From Excoecaria cochinchinensis (lineage: Eukaryota; Streptophyta; Magnoliopsida; Malpighiales; Euphorbiaceae): 64,000 nucleotides of DNA. Both the position numbers and the translations under genes were made by a program. Every line of letters starts with the position of its first letter. The first letter of the stretch is position 1. The notes beneath the pieces are model-generated. The model saw only the letters and a list, made by a program, of their open reading frames with translations. It had not been told where the DNA came from and searched no databases. The stretch is from the NCBI GenBank assembly GCA_947683425.1, contig CANTUQ010000020.1:6327001-6391000 (forward strand), written 5' to 3'. Positions 35,895 to 47,005 of this stretch are shown piece by piece.

Positions 35895-36353
35895 TGTAAC
35901 AACCCAAAACAGGCCTGGTCGGAATTTGAATGCGAAGTCGGGAACGGAAGGGTATTTTAGTAATTTGTGCATGAGGAAGATTGGATAATAAGGACTTAAT
36001 TGCAAAGTAATTAATTAAATAAGTTTAGTGAGGAAATTATTTGGTGTGCATGTGGTGCATGGAAGTAGGATATAAGTGGGTTAAGAGGTTTTATAGTGTG
36101 GGTTTGTGGGTATGGTGCCTAGGATGTAATAAGTGATTTATTGGAGATGATTAGGTGTGAGTGGAGTTTGGTGCCATGGAATTTAAGTTATTGATTTGAG
36201 GGATCAACTATGGTACATATGTTGTATGGTGTGTTAGTGCATAAAGTCAAAGATGAGATTAAGGGGTCCAATAGTGGAGTGACATGTGTGTGGTTGTTGG
36301 GAGCATTGAATGGAGATTTGAAAGGAGAAGAGAGAGGGGAGGAAGAAGTGGTA
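35895..36353 (+). repeat. Family B LTR 3, left segment
   Basis: Begins TGTAACAACCC and aligns with the first 459 bases of LTR 2 at about 2 percent difference by eye. It ends with TGGTA (36349-36353), the left target duplication of the Athila element. Confidence 0.9.
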
Positions 36354-37731
36354 TGTTGTTGATTTTCTATTGATGCAACATACCGCAAGTATACGGTGTA
36401 CCGCAATAGTACTTTAGATATCGATCCCACAGGGAACGTGTTTACACACTATTACTAATTGATTTTAATCTTGTTTACAATTATAAAATGATAGAGAAGT
36501 GGTTCTAATTTAATCTAATATGTAAACTTATTAAGTCAAGTTTATGTGAATCCAAAAAGATAGAAAATATTAATGATGCTAGATATAAAAATGGAACTCG
36601 AATTAATTGTTCTTAATGATTTTAGCATTCTTGTCTTGTAAGTCAAGTTGAATAAATTTCCTACTTACTTTCTCAATATAAATAGGACTGCCCAAAACAT
36701 ACACATATAAGTCTAATTCCAAATTTTCATTTAAGAACTAGATTATTATACATGCACATCTTAAGAATAAAACACAACCTATAACAACCATTTTAATATT
36801 ATGATTTCTCAAACAATATCTCGATGATGAATTTCCAATTAGATGTAAGAATGAATTTATTTCTCAATCAAACTCATACTTATAATGACAATAAATAATG
36901 TACTAATGAGAAATTCTACAATTAAGAACACTTGAATAAATATGAACAATAAAATAATTTAATATTAAACATTTAAGTTCAGAATTCACATCATAAACCA
37001 ATTACAAAGAAGAATTAAAAGATAGGAATTGAAGAAGGAGATTTCTCAACCCTTTTCAAGTCACCAATTGTAGTCCTCTTCCTTGTATAATATCTTCTCT
37101 TCAACACATAAACTCTACTTAAGAAAAACTAAAAGAAAACTATTTTTTTACTACAGAAAAAAAATATTCAAATGTTCAATTCTAAGTTCTCCTAAATTAC
37201 AGTTAAAAACAGAATTTATAATGTCAGCTCATGCCCCTTCAGATGCCCTTCTACAAAGGATGTAATAGTTGGTGGAAAGATGCAACTCTTAAAGTTCAAA
37301 TTTGAACTTTAGTGTCTAACGGATCCCTCTGTCGCGATCGCGACGATGTCGCGACGTCGCGACAGAACACGCCTTCACTTTCGCTCGCCTTTCCTCACGT
37401 GTGCTTTCTCCGCGCCTCGTCGCGACCTCGCGATGCCTTCTCTTGGTCGCGACAGCTTCTCTTTTGTCCTCTTTTCCTTAGCGCGCTCTGTCGCGCTCGC
37501 GCCACCCATCGCGATCGCGACAGAAGCTTTTCTGCCTTGGCTCATTTCTTCTTCTTCTCTCAATTTGCTCCATATTTTCTCCATTTACTCCATTTTTCCT
37601 CCATTTGTCTCCTACATACAAAACTTAACAAAACACATAAAACATACCTAATTCCTACAAATAAAAACACTCAAAACATAACTTATAACCACAAAATATA
37701 TTTTAATTATGAGCTATTTAAGCTCATATCA
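36354..37731 (-). repeat. Element C 3' LTR (left copy)
   Basis: 1378 bp, plus-strand TGTTGTTGATTTTC...AGCTCATATCA. Contains a CpG-rich cluster at 37328-37535, including the 18-bp palindrome TGTCGCGACGTCGCGACA at 37347-37364, which the other LTR lacks. Confidence 0.95.
37328..37535. repeat. CpG-rich dyad module cluster (element C left LTR)
   Basis: Includes the palindromes GTCGCGATCGCGAC (37331-37344) and GTCGCGACGTCGCGAC (37348-37363), then CGTCGCGACCTCGCGA, and a CGCGATCGCGACAG word near 37513. Most CpGs are intact. Confidence 0.85.
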
Positions 37732-37746
37732 AACCCCCACACTTAA
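37732..37746 (-). other. Polypurine tract of element C
   Basis: The minus strand reads TTTAAGTGTGGGGGTT directly before the 3' LTR start TGATATGAGC. Confidence 0.8.
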
Positions 37747-39386
37747 ACATTTGCTTGTCCTCAAGCAAAACACTTTAACAACATTTAAACAACACAATCC
37801 AAATAGCAAACAAAATATTTTGGAGCTCACTTAGACATTTGACAATTATTTGAAATTATCATGCATAGAATTATCCTTCTAACACACTAGCCTCAATATG
37901 CAACCATTTAGACATTCCCATCATTCATTAAACTTTAACCCTCTTTGCACATTTGGAAAAACATGAAATGGCAAAACACAATGATGTTTGATCTCAAGAA
38001 ATCAAATATCTTAATACATGTATAGATTATTTCACACAAAGCATTGCCTAAAATAATTTTCACTCAACACTTATTTTGATAAACACTCAATCACTCAAGT
38101 GTATAAAGGTTAGTGTTTTCCCTCATTCCTTGATTATGCCATTACATATCATAAGCTTGTAAGTAGTAAAAATCTCCACTACTAGTAAAAGGTAGTAAAG
38201 AGGATCAAAGGGTCTTAAAAGGGTTGTAATGTGGCTTAGGTTAAGGTAAGGAACTTTTAGGTTTAAGTAGCTATTATTATGCAGAGGAAAGCATTAATAC
38301 AACATAGGAGCATTAACCAAATCAGAATGATAACAAGCATGATACTTTTAATCAAATTTCCTTCTTTAGAATATAAATTTGCTGCTAGCTCTTAATTTGT
38401 ACTTATAATTTTTGCTTTTCTTTTTTTTTCTTTTTTTTTTCATCTTAGGACAGCAAGAGAATTTAGTGTGGGTGCATTTTAATGCTCCATCCCACACATA
38501 AGTAATTTAGATGTACATCTTGCTAATCCCAAAAATTTTTTTCTATTTTATTTCTTTTATTTCTTTTATTTCTACTAGCATTTGTAACTCTAACTTTGAA
38601 AAGAAGGAAATTTCAATTGCAACTTTTTACTAATTTCATGCTTTTCAATAACAAATATATCTCCCATGCTATATCAATCCTAATCCCTCCACAATAGGGT
38701 AATTAACAAGGAATTACGCCATGTTCAAGCAAAAGTTTGGGTTATTAATATGTTTAAACAAGAAAAAATAGATATAGGCTCAAAATTGGCTACCTAAAGT
38801 CAAAAGGTAAAGGAATTGAAAAGTAAGCCAAAATTAGTTCAATCTAAGTGCCCTTCTCATATCCCGTGTACATCCTCTACTAACATGTAATCTCGAAATT
38901 TACTACAAACAAGTTCTAGAGGATATGGCATAATAAGGCTCTCATACAAATGAAATTTTTGTGTATAAGGCTGCAAAAGCTCACATGGCTATAGTTTAAA
39001 CTATAATAGGCAATAAATTGGCAAAACAATCTTTATTTACATATAAAAAGATATTTAACTTAAAAAGAACCTACACCAAAGTATTTTGCTAAGTCATACT
39101 CTTCACTATGTACAATAAAAAGTTAAAGTAAAACAAATAAGGAAAATGGTCAAAAAGTTACTATCTAGGCTAATGGTCAAAAAATATAAAACCTATACAT
39201 GCTCTAATTTTCAAATATTCATCAAATACTAAGCTCCAAAATGTTTTGCATAAAACAACCTAAAACAATATAAAACAATACATACCTAAGTCTAACAGTT
39301 CATGCAAACACAAGCTATACTACATAATAACACATATAACCATACATGCATATATGTATTAAAAACATAAGACATATCAAAACATA
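37747..39386 (-). other. Non-coding 3' region of element C
   Basis: About 1.6 kb between the second PPT-like tract and the PPT at the LTR. It is AT-rich with no open frame of note and no similarity to other parts of the window that I could see. Long non-coding tails after the third ORF are common in Athila elements. Confidence 0.6.
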
Positions 39387-39413
39387 CCCCCCCCCCCCCC
39401 CCCCCCCACACTT
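39387..39413 (-). other. Second PPT-like tract with a G21 run (element C)
   Basis: 21 Cs on the plus strand (39387-39407) followed by ACACTTAAAG; the minus strand reads CTTTAAGTGTG and then the G-run. It repeats the TTAAGTGTGGGGG of the true PPT, and the following TTTTGATATG also resembles the LTR start. It lies about 100 bases after the third ORF. Confidence 0.7.
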
Positions 39414-39525
39414 AAAGGACACAATGTCCCCATTGTGTGAAAAGGTTTAAACTAAACAAACAAACTAACATAAACAAAACACAAATACAACAAGAACAAA
39501 ACAAAGAAAAAGAAAGGAGACAAAC

Positions 39526-40794
39526 TCAAAAACTCCCACTAGGGGAGCTTGGTGGAGTTGGAGAAAATTCCACATTCTGCTTGCGGAAGAAACTTAAGAG
39601 TTTGCGTCCCAAACTCTTCTGGTTTTGAAGCACAGCCCGCACATCTGACTCGAGAACATCCATCCTAGCTGCCATACTCTGATTTGCTGCCTCTATACCA
39701 TCTAATCGTTGCAAGACAGGCTCCAAATCGACAGCAGCACCTCGATTATTCCTCCGCTCAGCATTATCAGCACCAACAGCCGCCTCGTCCTCACTCGAGG
39801 AGTCATGAGCAGGAGCTGCTGATGCTGACTCACGTGTCCTATCATGAGGCACACTGGGTCCAGCCATATTAGGGTCATCCCTACTTGATCCACCTGCACA
39901 TCTATCAACAAACCTTGGGGGCCAAGCTCCCTTGGTTAAAATATTAGCTCTGCGCAAATACACCACATCCAACAAAGGAATTGTTTCTTTTTTATCCATT
40001 ACAAAATTATGCAAATCTCCCAAACATCCCAAAATAATTCCTGTTACCATATGACACATACCCACGGATTTACTACGCGCAGTAGACGCATGATAAAGGC
40101 CATCAAGTATAAAATCAATGGAGTCAGGTGTTTTGTGAGATTGCAATAAATCCAAAACAAACAAATCCTTTGTTTGGACCTTTGTACTCTCAACTCTCCC
40201 AAACATGGCATGGCATAGAAATTTATGAAAAATCATTAAAGCATGGTCTTTAATTTGCCTATTAGTAGAATTTTTGTTATTAAATCGTTCAAGTCCAGAC
40301 AATTTTTGCCACACAGGAGAAGGCTGAAATAAATGGGAATCAAATTGCTTACCGTTTAAAGGAAAACCAAACCAGGTATGCAAATCAGTATATGTAAAAG
40401 TATAAGTAACACCCTGATGCCTAAATTTCATTGAATCCCTACCTTTATCCACATACTCTAATGTAACAAAAAATTCCAACGCCCAGTCCTTACGTACAGG
40501 TAAAGAGTAAGTGATGAATTTCCCCCACTTCATACATCTCAGAAAATTATTAATCTGGTCATTTAAACCCATTGTATTCAATAAAGCAAAATCAAGTGCC
40601 CACATCCCTACATATGATTTTTTGGCAAAATAGATAAACTTTTCACCCTCTTCATCAGAGAAAATTTTAAAAGGGCATTCATACCTGTTTTGAAGAATCA
40701 AAGAATCAAGAGGTGGGTCATCTCTTTGAGCGCTGGATTCCCCCATCGGGCGTTTCCCTCGGCTTTTGTCGCCTACATGCTTTGTTCTCACCAT
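39526..40794 (-). CDS. Athila-type third ORF (downstream of pol), function unknown
   Basis: A 422-residue frame starting at the ATG at 40794; an upstream in-frame TTG extends it by six codons but is not a likely start. Residues up to about 310 resemble the Athila ORF1 / putative plant transposon protein family, with blocks such as YECPFKIFSDEEGEKF, ALLNTMGLNDQINNFL, EFFVTLEYV, TWFGFPLNG and MCHMVTGIILGCLGDL. The C-terminal 110 residues are Ser/Asp/Arg-rich, then a likely coiled coil (LEPVLQRLDGIEAANQSMAA), then a basic tail. In Athila and related elements the ORF after pol is sometimes called env-like; I see no signal peptide or clear membrane segment here. The frame is intact. It is separated from pol by a 0.67-kb spacer. 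Confidence 0.7.
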   Translation of the reverse strand: MVRTKHVGDKSRGKRPMGESSAQRDDPPLDSLILQNRYECPFKIFSDEEGEKFIYFAKKSYVGMWALDFALLNTMGLNDQINNFLRCMKWGKFITYSLPVRKDWALEFFVTLEYVDKGRDSMKFRHQGVTYTFTYTDLHTWFGFPLNGKQFDSHLFQPSPVWQKLSGLERFNNKNSTNRQIKDHALMIFHKFLCHAMFGRVESTKVQTKDLFVLDLLQSHKTPDSIDFILDGLYHASTARSKSVGMCHMVTGIILGCLGDLHNFVMDKKETIPLLDVVYLRRANILTKGAWPPRFVDRCAGGSSRDDPNMAGPSVPHDRTRESASAAPAHDSSSEDEAAVGADNAERRNNRGAAVDLEPVLQRLDGIEAANQSMAARMDVLESDVRAVLQNQKSLGRKLLSFFRKQNVEFSPTPPSSPSGSF

Positions 40795-41466
40795 GTCTAA
40801 ATCGGTTTCCAATTGAAGAACAATACGAGAAGAAATAGAAAAATAAAAACAACAGATTTATAGAAGAAGAAGAAAACGAGATTTGCGTTTGGAAGTTAGA
40901 GAAAATCGTGAGAAAGATCGTGAGAGAATCGTGTGAAATTAGAGAGAAGAAAACCGAAGAAGCAGAAAAAATAATAAAAAGAGAAGTTATTAGGGTAGAA
41001 AATGAGAAGGTGGGGAATTAAATGTAAATCTAACGGTTGGTTTGACCAAAAAAATCGAATTCCGCGTTCTGTCGCGACTATGTCGCGATCGCGACAGAAG
41101 CAAAATGAAAAATTTGAATATCGCGATATGCATCGCGTCACCGCGACGAATAATTCCCGCTCTTCATCGCGACAACGTCGCGATCGCGACAGAATGAAAT
41201 TTTAAAAAACCAATTTTTCTGTCGCGATGATATGCACCGTCGCGCCGTCGCGATGAAGTCTAAAATAAACTTGCCTCATTCTGTCGCGCTCGCGATAATG
41301 TCGCGATCGCGACAGAATAAAATTTTCAAAATCACATTTGCTTTTCCTTCCTAAAACAACACACGAAAGTATATAAAATAAATTTCATTTTTTTTTCAAA
41401 GTATATATAATTATCACACATATTATATAACAATTAATTAAAAAGAAAAGTTAAACCAAGTAACCA
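40795..41466 (-). other. Spacer between pol and the third ORF of element C
   Basis: 672 bp with no gene. The part next to the third ORF is purine-rich on the plus strand (GAAGAAGAAG-type). The part next to pol holds a CpG-rich module cluster. In the direction of transcription this is upstream of the third ORF and could act as its promoter or splice region. Confidence 0.5.
41068..41316. repeat. CpG-rich dyad module cluster (element C spacer)
   Basis: Contains perfect palindromes TGTCGCGATCGCGACA at 41081-41096 and 41299-41314 and GTCGCGATCGCGAC at 41177-41190, plus several half sites (GTCGCGA, TCGCGAC). Spacing is irregular (about 90-120 bp between full sites). Confidence 0.9.
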
Positions 41467-44400
41467 TCAAATCATTTTTAATGAAAGAAATGAAACCTCC
41501 CTTCCATGAAATGTTTCCTCCAAATACACTTTACATCTTTGACCATTGGCTTTAAATAACTCATTTTTATTATTTTTAAGTTCCAAAAACCCTTGATCAA
41601 AAACTTGTGTAACTTCGAAAGGTCCACTCCATCTTGATCTTAATTTTCCCGGGAAGAGTTTCAATCTAGAATTATACAATAAAACCTTGTCCCCAATATT
41701 AAAATTTTTAATCCGTATATGTGCATCATGCCATTTTTTAGTCCTTTCTTTATAAATCTTGGCATTCTCAAATGCAAGAAGTCTCAATTCATCTAGCTCA
41801 TTTAATTGTAAACATCTTTTGACACTTGCATCTTTAAGATCATAATTTAAAGTTCTAATGGCCCAATATGCTTTGTATTCTAATTCCACAGGTAAATGAC
41901 ACGCTTTTCCATAAACCATTCTATATGGTGTCATTCCTATTGGAGATTTGAATGCAGTGCGATATGCCCACAAAGCATCATCTAATTTATGTGCCCAATC
42001 CTTCCTAGAAGTAGAGACCGTTTTTTCTAATATCCACTTTAACTCTCTATTGGACACTTCCACTTGACCACTTGTTTGTGGGTGATATGGTGTAGCTACT
42101 CTATGATGAACTCCATATTTTTGCAATAATGAATCAAAAGAACGGTTTATGAAATGCTTACCTCCATCACTTATGATGGCTCTTGGCACTCCAAATCGTG
42201 AGAAAAGCTTCTTCAAAAATTTGATCACCACCTTTGAATCATTGGTAGGTGTGGCTTTGGCTTCCACCCATTTTGATACATAATCAACCCCAACTAAAAT
42301 ATAGTTTTGACCAAAAGAAGTGGGGAAGGGACCCATGAAGTCAATCCCCCATACATCAAACACTTCAACTTCCAATATATTATTCAAAGGCATTTCATCT
42401 CTTTTCCCAATATTACCAGCCCTTTGACATTTATCACATTTAGCTACATAAATCTTTGCATCATGAAATAAAGTTGGCCAAAAGAATCCACATTCAAGCA
42501 CTCTAGATGCAGTTTTATTAGCACCATTATGACCATAATATAATGCACCATGACAATGCATCAAAATGTTTTGATACTCCTCCTCACTTACACAACGACG
42601 AATTATACCATCCCCACCTATCTTAAACAAGTAAGGCTCTTCCCAAAGATAATTTTTAACATCACTAAAGAATTTCTTCTTTTGTTGCCATGTCAAATTT
42701 TCAGGTACAATTCCAGCAGCAAGATAGTTAGCAAAATCAGCATACCAAGGCACATGCATATTCAAAATTGACATCAAGGCTTCATTCGGAAATGTTTCAT
42801 TAATTTCAATATCATCACCTAAAGTTTGTTCATTGTTTTCTAATCTAGACAAATGGTCAGCAACAAGATTTTCACTTCCCTTTTTATCTTTAATTACAAG
42901 GTCAAACTCTTGCAATAACAATACCCAACGAATCAACCTAGGTTTAGCATCTTTCTTTGCAAATAAATACCTCAATGCAGCATGATCCGTATAGATTATG
43001 ACTTTAGATCCCAACAAGTAAGATCTAAATTTGTCACATGCATAAACTACAGCTAACATTTCTTTTTCAGTTGTTGTATAATTAACTTGAGGAGGAGACA
43101 AAGTATGACTAGCATAATATATCACATGCAAATTCTTACCATGTCTTTGGCCTAATACACAACCTACAGCAAGATCACTTGCATCACACATAATCTCAAA
43201 TGGTAATTCCCAATTAGGAGCAGCAATAATAGGAGCACTTATAAGAGCATTCTTCAAAGTTTCAAAAGCATGCATACATTCTTTAGAAAATTCAAAGGAC
43301 ACATCCTTAACTAGCAAATTAGTTAAAGGTTTAGCAATTAAAGAAAAATCCTTTATGAATCTTCTATAAAATCCAGCATGTCCAAGAAAAGATCTTACCC
43401 CCTTAAGTGTAGTAGGTGGAGGTAACTTCTCAATTAATTCAGTTTTTGCTCTATCAACCTCAATACCCCTACTTGAAATTTTGTGCCCTAAGACTATCCC
43501 TTCATCTACCATAAAATGGCATTTCTCCCAATTAAGAATTAAGTTAGTTTCTTCACACCTAGCCAATACTTTGTCTAAATTTTTCAAACAAAGCTCAAAT
43601 GAATCTCCATATACAGAAAAATCATCCATAAAGACTTCCATTATATCCTCTATCATGTCTCCAAAAATTGAAGTCATACATCTTTGAAATGTGGCTGGGG
43701 CATTACAAAGCCCAAAAGGCATTCGCCTATAAGCAAAAGTTCCATAAGGACAAGTAAATGTAGTTTTCTCTTGGTCACTAGGGTAAATAAAAACTTGGAA
43801 ATAACCTGAATATCCATCAAGAAAACAGTAATGAGAATGGCCTGCAATTCTCTCTAGCATTTGGTCAATGAATGGTAAAGGAAAATGATCCTTTCTAGTG
43901 GCCAAATTAAGCTTTCTATAATCTATACATACCCTCCATCCTGTGGTGGTTCTAGTTGGAATTAAATCTCCATTCTCATTCCTTACTACTGTCATACCCC
44001 CCTTTTTTGGAACACAATGTATTGGACTTACCCAATCACTATCCGAAATGGGATAAATGATTCCAGCATCAAGCAATTTAATAACTTCCTTTTTGACTAC
44101 CTCTTTCATATGAGGGTTAAGCCTCCTTTGTCTATCAGCTTTTGGTTTATAGTCATCTTCCATATTTATCCTATGCATGACAACATTAGGACTAATACCC
44201 TTCAAATCAGATATTTGCCATCCAATACTTTTTATCCTTTTTCTAACAACTTCTAATAATGCATGCTCTTGTTCTTTATTTAGTTTATTAGAAATAATAA
44301 TAGGCAAAGTGTGATTTAATCCAAGAAAGGCGTACCTCAAATGACTAGGTAACTCCTTTAGATCAACATTTGGTGGACTTTCAATAGAAGGTGGTAAAGG

Positions 44401-45138
44401 TGCTTCATTACGAATAAGAGGTTCACTTCTAAAACTTTCTTGCTCTACCTCTTCATGAACTTCCTCTTCAATTTGGACTTCCTCTTCATCTGCATTTTCT
44501 AAGACTTCCACAACACACGCATCAATGACATCTATTTTCATGCACACATTTTCATCCATTGGGTATTTTAGTGCCTTATCCATGTGATATTCAACACTAT
44601 CATCCCCTACTCTTAAAACTAATGTGCCCTCATAGACATCAACTAAAGCTCGACCAGTCCTCATGAAAGGTCTACCCAATATTAAGGGACATTTCTCATC
44701 ATATGCAAAATCTAAAATGACAAAATCAGCGGGCAAAATAAATTTATCCACTTTTACAAGCACATCTTCAACTATTCCATATGGTTTCTTAATAGATTGA
44801 TCAGCTAATTGCAAAACCATGAAAGTAGGTTTAACATAATCTAAACCCAACTTTTTAAAGATAGAATAAGGCATGAGATTAATACTTGCCCCCAAATCAC
44901 ATAAACACTTAGGAAACTCTTTATCCCCTAAGGTACATGGAATTGTGAAACTACCATTATCTTTAAGTTTCGTAGGCAAATTATTTGTGATTATAGAACT
45001 ACATGCTTCAGTCAATGCAATAGTGGATATATCCTCCCAACTTCTTTTCTTAGAAATTAATTCTTTAAGAAATTTTGCATAGTTAGGAATTTGTGATATG
45101 GCCTCAATAAAATTCAAATTTATATGCAAATGCTTCAA
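41467..45138 (-). CDS. pol: Pol polyprotein of Athila element C (protease, RT, RNase H, integrase)
   Basis: An open frame of 1223 residues counted from an in-frame TTG at 45138. It has no ATG of its own and is in the same frame as gag, separated by one TAA (45175-45177). Protease: [10 protein letters not shown] at 81-90, the Athila version of the Asp site. Reverse transcriptase: about 350-600, with CIDYRKLN near 404, the LDGYSG segment near 440 and the catalytic FMDD at 503-506. RNase H: about 645-770, with [23 protein letters not shown] and ADHLSRL. Integrase: zinc-binding H...H...CDKC at about 861-904, then D933, D991 and E1027 (a D,D35E triad), and a C-terminal SRWSGPF-type domain. All key residues are present. 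It acts in virus-like particles and the nucleus. Expression needs read-through of, or a source without, the upstream stop. Confidence 0.95.
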   Translation of the reverse strand: MKHLHINLNFIEAISQIPNYAKFLKELISKKRSWEDISTIALTEACSSIITNNLPTKLKDNGSFTIPCTLGDKEFPKCLCDLGASINLMPYSIFKKLGLDYVKPTFMVLQLADQSIKKPYGIVEDVLVKVDKFILPADFVILDFAYDEKCPLILGRPFMRTGRALVDVYEGTLVLRVGDDSVEYHMDKALKYPMDENVCMKIDVIDACVVEVLENADEEEVQIEEEVHEEVEQESFRSEPLIRNEAPLPPSIESPPNVDLKELPSHLRYAFLGLNHTLPIIISNKLNKEQEHALLEVVRKRIKSIGWQISDLKGISPNVVMHRINMEDDYKPKADRQRRLNPHMKEVVKKEVIKLLDAGIIYPISDSDWVSPIHCVPKKGGMTVVRNENGDLIPTRTTTGWRVCIDYRKLNLATRKDHFPLPFIDQMLERIAGHSHYCFLDGYSGYFQVFIYPSDQEKTTFTCPYGTFAYRRMPFGLCNAPATFQRCMTSIFGDMIEDIMEVFMDDFSVYGDSFELCLKNLDKVLARCEETNLILNWEKCHFMVDEGIVLGHKISSRGIEVDRAKTELIEKLPPPTTLKGVRSFLGHAGFYRRFIKDFSLIAKPLTNLLVKDVSFEFSKECMHAFETLKNALISAPIIAAPNWELPFEIMCDASDLAVGCVLGQRHGKNLHVIYYASHTLSPPQVNYTTTEKEMLAVVYACDKFRSYLLGSKVIIYTDHAALRYLFAKKDAKPRLIRWVLLLQEFDLVIKDKKGSENLVADHLSRLENNEQTLGDDIEINETFPNEALMSILNMHVPWYADFANYLAAGIVPENLTWQQKKKFFSDVKNYLWEEPYLFKIGGDGIIRRCVSEEEYQNILMHCHGALYYGHNGANKTASRVLECGFFWPTLFHDAKIYVAKCDKCQRAGNIGKRDEMPLNNILEVEVFDVWGIDFMGPFPTSFGQNYILVGVDYVSKWVEAKATPTNDSKVVIKFLKKLFSRFGVPRAIISDGGKHFINRSFDSLLQKYGVHHRVATPYHPQTSGQVEVSNRELKWILEKTVSTSRKDWAHKLDDALWAYRTAFKSPIGMTPYRMVYGKACHLPVELEYKAYWAIRTLNYDLKDASVKRCLQLNELDELRLLAFENAKIYKERTKKWHDAHIRIKNFNIGDKVLLYNSRLKLFPGKLRSRWSGPFEVTQVFDQGFLELKNNKNELFKANGQRCKVYLEETFHGREVSFLSLKMI

Positions 45139-45174
45139 TTTATCAATAAAAGATTGAAATTGCTTATCTTGGTT

Positions 45175-46854
45175 TTATCTCTTTAGGCGTTGCGGAAACG
45201 GTGGACAAGGTTGAAAAATTTTGGAAGAATTTGCTTTAGATGCCCCTTCTGTCGCGACCGCGATAGGTGTCGCGATCGCGACATAAGACTCTCCTCCTGC
45301 TGTCGCGTTCACGTCTGGTATCGCGCCTAGTGTCGCGCCTGGAACTTTGGTTTGCTTCTCTTCTGTCGCGACCGCGACAGGCGTCGCGCTCGCGACAGAA
45401 GAATCATTCTTCTTTTTATTTTCCTGAAATTCTCCATTCTCGTTAGTAATAACAAATTCATTGGTGTAAGATTTACCTGACCTCAAATTGATGGCTTTTA
45501 GATGTTCCCTTGGGTTCTCCTCCGTATTACTTGGTAAAGTACCTTGTAATCTTGAAGGTAAAGCCTTTGCTAATTGCCCAATTTGCACTTCTAGGTTGTG
45601 AATGGATGAGGCTTGATTCTTTGTAATTTGATCAAACTTATTTTCTAACCTCTTTTGGTTCTCCTCTTGTGAATTAAATTTCATATTAATCCCCTCTAAG
45701 AACCTATCCATTTTAATCTCCAAGGCCCCAAACCTATCTTGAGGTGGTTGAAAACTTACTCCTTTGTTTTGATTACTACTATTCCCCCATGAAAAATTTG
45801 GATGGTTTCTCCATCCAGGGTTATATGTATTGGAAAATGGGTTACCTCTTCCTTGCCCTTGGATAAAACTAACTTGCTCCTCCGTACTATTTATGCCTAA
45901 ATTACATACCTCACTTGGATGTCCTTGTTGTCCACAAATATTGCATCTAGTTGGTTGATTACCTCCCATACCCATATTATTGAGTTTATGAGTCAATGCT
46001 TCCACTTGAGCTTGCAATGCAACCACTGAATCAAGTGCATGAACTCCTCTCACATTAGTAGAATTTGAATCTCTACTTCTCTCGGTAGGCCACATGCAAT
46101 TGTTCATGGACATCTCCTCCAACAATTCAAATGCCGCTTCAGTAGTTTTTCTCATCAAAGATCCTCCAGCAGCAGCATCAATAGTTCCTCTTGTGGTAGG
46201 ATTTACTCCATTATAGAATGTTTGCATCAACAATTCTCTTGGCAAGTTATGATGTGGACACATCCTTTGCAATTCCTTGAATCTTTCCCAAGCCTCATAT
46301 AATGATTCATTTTCATTTTGAACAAATGTAGTGATATCCTTTATGATTTTTGCGGTTTTGGCCAATGGAAAATATTTTGATAAAAATGCTTGGGCCAATT
46401 GGTCCCAAGTAGTTATAGAACCCCTTGTCAAAGAATTCAACCAAGCTTTTACTTTATCCTTCAAAGTGAATGGAAAAAGCCTAAGCTTGATTGCATCAGC
46501 CGAAACCCCATTTATCTTAAAAGTATCACATATTTCAAGAAAATTTGCCAAATGAGCATTTGGATCCTCATTTGCCAAACCATAAAATTGTATACTATTT
46601 TGAATCATTTGTAATAATGAAGGCTTAATTTCAAATTGATTGGCATTTACCGTTGGTCTTACCACTCCTTATTGAGCACCACTCAAAGCAGGTGTGGCAA
46701 AGTCCATCAATTTTGGTGGATTTTCTTCAGCCATGATAATTGATATTCTATTTTTATTCTTCTTTTTATTGGATTTCCGGTTACTCAATAAAAACCTCTC
46801 AATTTCAGGATTTAAAGGCTCAAGCTCTTCTAAAGAACTCCTTGTACTAGGCAT
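45175..46854 (-). pseudogene. gag: Gag of Athila element C, with an in-frame TAA near the N-terminus
   Basis: The frame starts at the ATG at 46854 and ends at the TAA at 45175-45177 (559 codons), but a TAA at 46669-46671 (codon 62) breaks it. Downstream of that stop the frame reads from GTG at 46665. The retrotransposon Gag domain (about residues 100-230) shows [19 protein letters not shown] and [19 protein letters not shown]2CX4HX4C knuckle ([14 protein letters not shown]) is near 304-317. A heptad-like stretch follows ([12 protein letters not shown]...LENKFDQI). The C-terminal part contains two stretches written by the CpG-rich dyad module ([13 protein letters not shown] and [13 protein letters not shown]). 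Gag would form the particle. The second stop is in frame with pol, so gag and pol are one frame apart from a single codon. Confidence 0.85.
45248..45400 (-). repeat. CpG-rich dyad modules inside the gag coding sequence
   Basis: Contains TGTCGCGATCGCGACA at 45268-45283 and paired modules at about 45364-45400 (GTCGCGACCGCGAC and GTCGCGCTCGCGACAG). They are read in frame as Val/Ala/Thr-rich peptides without a stop. Confidence 0.9.
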
Positions 46855-46982
46855 GAACTTCTCAAATCCTGTAAAACAAATACAAAACACAAAATTAATT
46901 TAAACAAATAAACAAATTAAAACAAAACAAAATATTGTAATCCAAAATCATAAATCAATTTTTATAATGGCAAACAACCGTT

Positions 46983-46999
46983 CCCCGGCAACGGCGCCA
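46983..46999 (-). other. Primer binding site, tRNA-Asp
   Basis: The minus strand reads TGGCGCCGTTGCCGGGG, six bases after the 5' LTR. This is the well-known tRNA-Asp primer site of Athila and related plant elements. Confidence 0.95.
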
Positions 47000-47005
47000 A
47001 AAACT

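Noticed and set aside
37312..37746. Frames across the element C LTR CpG cluster (also at 47884-48376)
   Set aside because: They are LTR readings with Arg/Ser-rich products and are interrupted differently in the two LTRs.
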